This document shows, piece by piece, positions 42,359-45,438 of a stretch of 45,438 bases of DNA (the first letter of the stretch is position 1; each line of letters starts with the position of its first letter). The position numbers and the translations under genes were made by a program. The stretch comes from Pseudomonadota bacterium. GTDB taxonomy: Bacteria; Pseudomonadota; Gammaproteobacteria; Xanthomonadales; Xanthomonadaceae. The stretch spans positions 1 to 45,438 of the forward strand of contig JAFEEL010000035.1 in assembly GCA_018241125.1 (NCBI GenBank), read 5' to 3'. The notes beneath the pieces were generated by a model, which was given only the letters and a program-made list of their open reading frames with translations, had not been told where the DNA came from and did no database searches.

Positions 42359-42979
42359 ATGGCTGAATTTCAGTGGTCGTTCGTCGATGTCAACGGCGCG
42401 CAACAGGGGCCCGGTCCAGCAAGTGCGCTGCGGGATGCGCTTGCGCGCGGCGCACTGCGGATGGACAGCATGGTTTGGCGCGAGGGGTTGGGCCAATGGG
42501 TGTCCTTGCAGCAGGTTGCCGCCGAAGTGGGCTTGGGCAATGCACCGCCGCCGCCGCCGAACATGGTTCCGCAAGTGGGTACTGCCGGGGGAGGGATGAA
42601 TGCGTTCATCCCGTTGGCGGTCGCCGCTGGCGTTGCCCTGATCTGCGGGGTGATGACAGGGCCTGCTGGTTTCATGAAGTCATTCGTGACTTCCAGCATG
42701 GCATGGGTGTATTGGGATGCGACCCAGAACAAGATCGGAAAGATCAATGGTGCAACCGGATTTTTCAACATGCCGGCGGGTGGTTGGGCGGCACTGGCAT
42801 GGCTTCTGTGGATCGTCGGATTTCCGGCGTACCTTGCCAAGCGCAATGACTTGATTGAGCGTGCCAAGGCGAATCCCGTCACGCCGGCCTCCCGCAGTAT
42901 GGTTCTCGGATTTTTGATCGTGATCGCGGTGTTTGGCACGCTTGCAGGCATGGTACACACGGCAGCCGAATCGAGCTGA
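42359..42979 (+). CDS. GYF_2-domain membrane protein, copy 1
   Basis: This 206-aa protein has an N-terminal GYF_2 domain (about residues 4-58: FVDVNGAQQGPGPASALRDA to VWREGLGQWVSLQ). A short PPPPP linker and two or three membrane helices follow. Eukaryotic GYF domains bind proline-rich peptides, and both flanking genes encode proline-rich proteins. AAGGAG precedes the ATG at 42359 by eight bases. The function is unknown; an adaptor role is inferred. The gap from the previous gene (42206-42358) shows no other feature. Confidence 0.8.
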   Translation: MAEFQWSFVDVNGAQQGPGPASALRDALARGALRMDSMVWREGLGQWVSLQQVAAEVGLGNAPPPPPNMVPQVGTAGGGMNAFIPLAVAAGVALICGVMTGPAGFMKSFVTSSMAWVYWDATQNKIGKINGATGFFNMPAGGWAALAWLLWIVGFPAYLAKRNDLIERAKANPVTPASRSMVLGFLIVIAVFGTLAGMVHTAAESS

Positions 42980-43102
42980 TGGGTCAGAACTGCCGATTGC
43001 TTGCCGCACACGACAGGCGGCTGTGCGTGCACGCCGTGGAAGGGCTGTTCCGATGGCGCAGCCCTGTTCGTTGAGTTGAATCCAGACGCGGAGGAGGAAC
43101 CA

Positions 43103-43804
43103 ATGTTTTGCACTGGGTGTGGTACGCAGCTACCTGAAGGAACACGCTTTTGCACGCATTGCGGCGCAGCGACCGGTGCGGAGAAAGTTGAAATGGCATC
43201 GGCACCGAAGAATGAGACGCCGGCGCCACATCAACCTCCACCTCCATCGGCATCGGTACCGCCACCACCTCCTTCTCCTCCACCTGCGCCGTCACCGGCT
43301 GGTGCCGGCGCGCAAGCTGCGGGTAATGAGATCGTCGGCACCCTCAAGCAGGGCGTCTCGGCGCTCGCCGATGCCAAATCGCGCGACGAAGCGCTCAACA
43401 GCGTGAAACAGGGCATTTCGACACTGAAGGGTGCGAAGTCGGCTGACGACGTTGCCCGCACACTGAAAGCGAATCCGCCGTTGATGGCGGCGGGCGCCGG
43501 AGCCGTCGTTCTGCTGATTGTGGTGCTGTTCTTCCTGATGCATGGGCTGTCGGGCGGCCTGCCTTCCTGTGGCGATTCGGATGTCAAGGACACCCTCAAG
43601 AAGCTCCTCGATGAAAACGGCGCTGGAGGGGGCAAGTTCGGCGATGTCCATGAAGAGTCGTACAACTCGAAAACCGAAACGCGATCCTGCAAGGTAGTGA
43701 TCTCTGTGGGGGGATCCGATGATGCGGCCACGATCCATTACACGGTGGAATGGGGGGACAAGAAGGCAGGAAAATTTGTCGTGGGCATCCAACCCGCAGA
43801 TTGA
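43103..43804 (+). CDS. Zinc-ribbon, proline-rich membrane protein
   Basis: The 233-aa protein repeats the layout of the cluster's first gene. It has a zinc ribbon CTGCG...CTHCG (residues 3-21) and a proline-rich linker (about 44-66, including PPPPPSPPP). A helical region with repeated KQG(V/I)S segments spans about 75-120, followed by a membrane helix (about 127-147) and an outer domain with two Cys (SCGDSDVK, RSCKVV). A strong Shine-Dalgarno, GGAGGAGGA, precedes the ATG at 43103. The outer domain is not recognised. Confidence 0.78.
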   Translation: MFCTGCGTQLPEGTRFCTHCGAATGAEKVEMASAPKNETPAPHQPPPPSASVPPPPPSPPPAPSPAGAGAQAAGNEIVGTLKQGVSALADAKSRDEALNSVKQGISTLKGAKSADDVARTLKANPPLMAAGAGAVVLLIVVLFFLMHGLSGGLPSCGDSDVKDTLKKLLDENGAGGGKFGDVHEESYNSKTETRSCKVVISVGGSDDAATIHYTVEWGDKKAGKFVVGIQPAD

Positions 43805-43935
43805 GCGGCGACCGCGGCGGGCTAGCGAGCATCCGACCGGCGATCCGATTCGATCGGCTGCGGTATCGTCGGGTTTGAACTGTGTCGATGTGGTCTTGGG
43901 TCGTGAGCCTGCGTCGTGGCTCAGACGAGGAGTAG

Positions 43936-44535
43936 ATGATGCCTGACCCATCGTGGTTCTACGCCGATCCCACCGGCACACAGCAGGGTCCGGTCGATGC
44001 CGCGTTTTTGCGCGACGCGATCCAGCGCGGGTCTCTTGGGCCGAACGTCAAGGTTTGGCGCGATGGGCTGGGAGGTTGGGTTCCCTTTCAGCAGGTCGCT
44101 GGGGAGTTTGGCATCGATCGCAACGACGCCGGGTGGGTTTCGAATCAGCATCCAGCAGGTGGAGCCTCGGCGAACGCGCCGGGTGCCCAAGCGGGGGGCA
44201 GCGCGAGTGCGGTGCGAGAGCTGCACTCCGGTTTGGGGGTGGCGGCATTCATCACCGCCTGCTTCGCTGCCGTGCTGAGCTTGGTGCTCATCGTCATCGC
44301 CGCGGTGATGGAGACGTCCACGCCCGGATGGAGTACCGGAAACACCCCCGGAGCAAACGCTGCGGGGTTGGCTGTGGTGGTGAACTGGGCCATGTGTGCG
44401 CTCGCCATCGGCTTGGCCATCGGCGGCTTTTTCCAGAAAAACCGCAAGGACGTCTTTGCGATCGCTGGCTTGGTCATTGCCGTGGTGACGGTCGTTGTCT
44501 GGATTGCCTCGGTGATCGCGGGCACAGCGGAATGA
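43936..44535 (+). CDS. GYF_2-domain membrane protein, copy 2
   Basis: The 199-aa protein has a GYF_2 domain (about residues 7-60: WFYADPTGTQQGP to VWRDGLGGWVPFQQ), an Ala/Gly-rich linker, and about three membrane helices (about 95-120, 135-160, 170-195). GAGGAG lies shortly before two adjacent ATGs (43936 and 43939). It is the last gene of the cluster. The 131-bp gap before it has no recognisable promoter. Its role is unknown; pairing with the proline-rich neighbours is inferred. Confidence 0.8.
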   Translation: MMPDPSWFYADPTGTQQGPVDAAFLRDAIQRGSLGPNVKVWRDGLGGWVPFQQVAGEFGIDRNDAGWVSNQHPAGGASANAPGAQAGGSASAVRELHSGLGVAAFITACFAAVLSLVLIVIAAVMETSTPGWSTGNTPGANAAGLAVVVNWAMCALAIGLAIGGFFQKNRKDVFAIAGLVIAVVTVVVWIASVIAGTAE

Positions 44536-44626
44536 GCCCGCCGGCATGCACCAACAGAGGCCCTGCCAAACTGCTGCCACCGATCGCCTATGATGCGCGC
44601 AAGCACGGCATCGAGAGCGGTTGCCC

Positions 44627-44847
44627 ATGCGACTGGCAGAACAACTCAGGGAGGCGGTTTTCGCTTTCGCGAAGCGCGGCATCGCCGTTGCGCTGATCGG
44701 TGGGCTGGCTCTGGCTGCCCATCACGTCGTGCGCGGTACACGCGACATTGATTTCCTCGGCGACGGCGACGATGGCGACCGCCTGCACGAGGTTCTGCTC
44801 GGGTTGGGCTACCGTTGCATCCATCGCAGCGCCGATGCGGCCAACTA
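44627..44847 (+). pseudogene. Nucleotidyltransferase-like gene truncated by an IS
   Basis: The first 74 or so codons read as a nucleotidyltransferase of the AbiEii/MNT-like fold: IAVALIGGLALAAHHVVRGTRDIDFL contains the GG...RxTxDIDF pattern. Homology stops at ADAANY, where IS630-type DNA begins, so only the N-terminal part remains in the window. The rest may lie beyond the right edge of the IS. A TTG six bases upstream is an alternative start. Related proteins act as antitoxin-linked or resistance nucleotidyltransferases, but this one is probably inactive. Confidence 0.72.
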
Positions 44848-45438
44848 CTGTAGTGCTTCGTTATTCTTTGAACCAAGGCGTCGATTGGCACGGATGACTT
44901 TCTGCAGGATGTCGTTGGCCTTGGCGGTCCAGACGAAAGGTTTGGGATTGCCGTTGTGCAAGGCGATGTACTCCTCGATGGCCGCGATCAATTCGGGAAC
45001 GCTGTGGAAGACGCCACGCTCGAGGCGGTCCGTGGTGATGCTGCGGAAGAAGCGCTCGACCATGTTGAGCCAGGAGGCCGAGGTTGGCGTGAAGTGCATC
45101 TGGAAGCGCGGATGCTTCTCCAGCCACGCCTGCACGTTGGGATGCTTGTGGGTGGCGTAGTTGTCGCAGATCAGGTGCAGATCCTTGTCTTTTGGCGTTT
45201 CGCGGTCGATCTTGCGCAGGAACTTCAACCACTCGATGTGACGGTGGCGTTGCTGGCATTGCGCAATGACCTGGCCATCGAGCACGTTGAGCGCGGCAAA
45301 CAGCGTGGTGGTGCCATTGCGCTTGTAGTCGTGGGTCATCGTCGCAGCGCGACCCTTCTTCATCGGCAAGCCCGGCTGGGTGCGGTCCAGCGCCTGCACC
45401 TGGCTCTTCTCGTCGCAGCACAGCACGAGGGCGTGCTC
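44845..45438 (-). CDS. IS630-family transposase, C-terminal part (5' end outside window)
   Basis: About 197 residues of a DDE transposase are present. [18 protein letters not shown] holds the first Asp, [14 protein letters not shown] the second, and [18 protein letters not shown] the catalytic Glu, the IS630/DDE_3 pattern. The frame is open to the window edge, so the gene starts upstream, beyond 45438. The stop (TAG, 44847-44845) overlaps the TA that probably marks the target site. The N-terminal helix-turn-helix domain is not in the window. Confidence 0.92.
   Translation of the reverse strand, partial: EHALVLCCDEKSQVQALDRTQPGLPMKKGRAATMTHDYKRNGTTTLFAALNVLDGQVIAQCQQRHRHIEWLKFLRKIDRETPKDKDLHLICDNYATHKHPNVQAWLEKHPRFQMHFTPTSASWLNMVERFFRSITTDRLERGVFHSVPELIAAIEEYIALHNGNPKPFVWTAKANDILQKVIRANRRLGSKNNEALQ
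44848..45438. mobile_element. IS630-family insertion sequence, one end only
   Basis: The element seems to start at CTGTAGTGCTTCG (44848), just after a TA dinucleotide (44846-44847). IS630 elements insert at TA and duplicate it. The transposase fills the visible part. The far end lies outside the window, so the terminal inverted repeat cannot be checked. Confidence 0.7.

Overview
The window is high-GC, gene-dense DNA from a gammaproteobacterium, most likely of the order Xanthomonadales (Xanthomonadaceae or Rhodanobacteraceae). The pointers are the operon rpoN-hpf-hprK-rapZ-EIIA-ptsH-ptsI, abundant GTGGGAG-type REP elements, 7-bp tandem repeats, and the general style of the transporters and TA modules. 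This is an inference from gene content and order; there is no rRNA in the window.

Layout. 1-6.8 kb (minus strand): a regulatory phosphotransferase operon, with sigma-54, ribosome hibernation factor, HPr kinase, RapZ, a mannose-type EIIA, HPr and enzyme I, and no sugar permease. 6.8-8.9 kb: asnB, preceded by a leader with a short Asn-rich ORF and two intrinsic terminators, which looks like a classical attenuator. 9-11 kb: a large SPFH/flotillin-like protein with tandem N-terminal modules. 11.6-13.9 kb: two mosaic TonB_C-like secreted paralogues flanking a brnTA toxin-antitoxin module. 14.1-16.4 kb: a response regulator with a degenerate GGDEF domain and an unknown partner. 16.7-18.0 kb: a RhlE-like RNA helicase with DEGD in motif II, followed by a REP array. 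18.4-22.3 kb (minus): an archaeal-type methyltransferase, a POT transporter, a thiopurine methyltransferase and a FitAB/VapBC-like TA pair. 22.4-24.7 kb: parC. 24.9-30.0 kb: a marR-outer membrane factor-emrA-emrB drug-efflux operon. 30.1-38.6 kb: an M61 peptidase, an AI-2E-type permease, an ATM1-type ABC exporter, a Bcr/CflA MFS exporter, an APC permease and a DUF1304 protein. 38.8-40.2 kb: radA. 40.3-44.5 kb: an XRE regulator divergent from a four-gene cluster that alternates zinc-ribbon/proline-rich membrane proteins with GYF_2-domain membrane proteins. 44.6-45.4 kb: a nucleotidyltransferase gene cut by an IS630-family element that runs off the window.

How parts may work together. HPrK, HPr (His15 and Ser46 present), EI and EIIA form a signalling phosphorelay without transport, linked to RpoN and to RapZ. 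The marR-emr genes are a self-regulated efflux unit. The most striking unexplained pieces are the asnB attenuator, the GYF/polyproline cluster (eukaryotic GYF domains bind proline-rich peptides, so encoded partners are plausible), and heptamer arrays of one consensus, GGNAGCN, with a different variant at each locus, lying within or beside operons.
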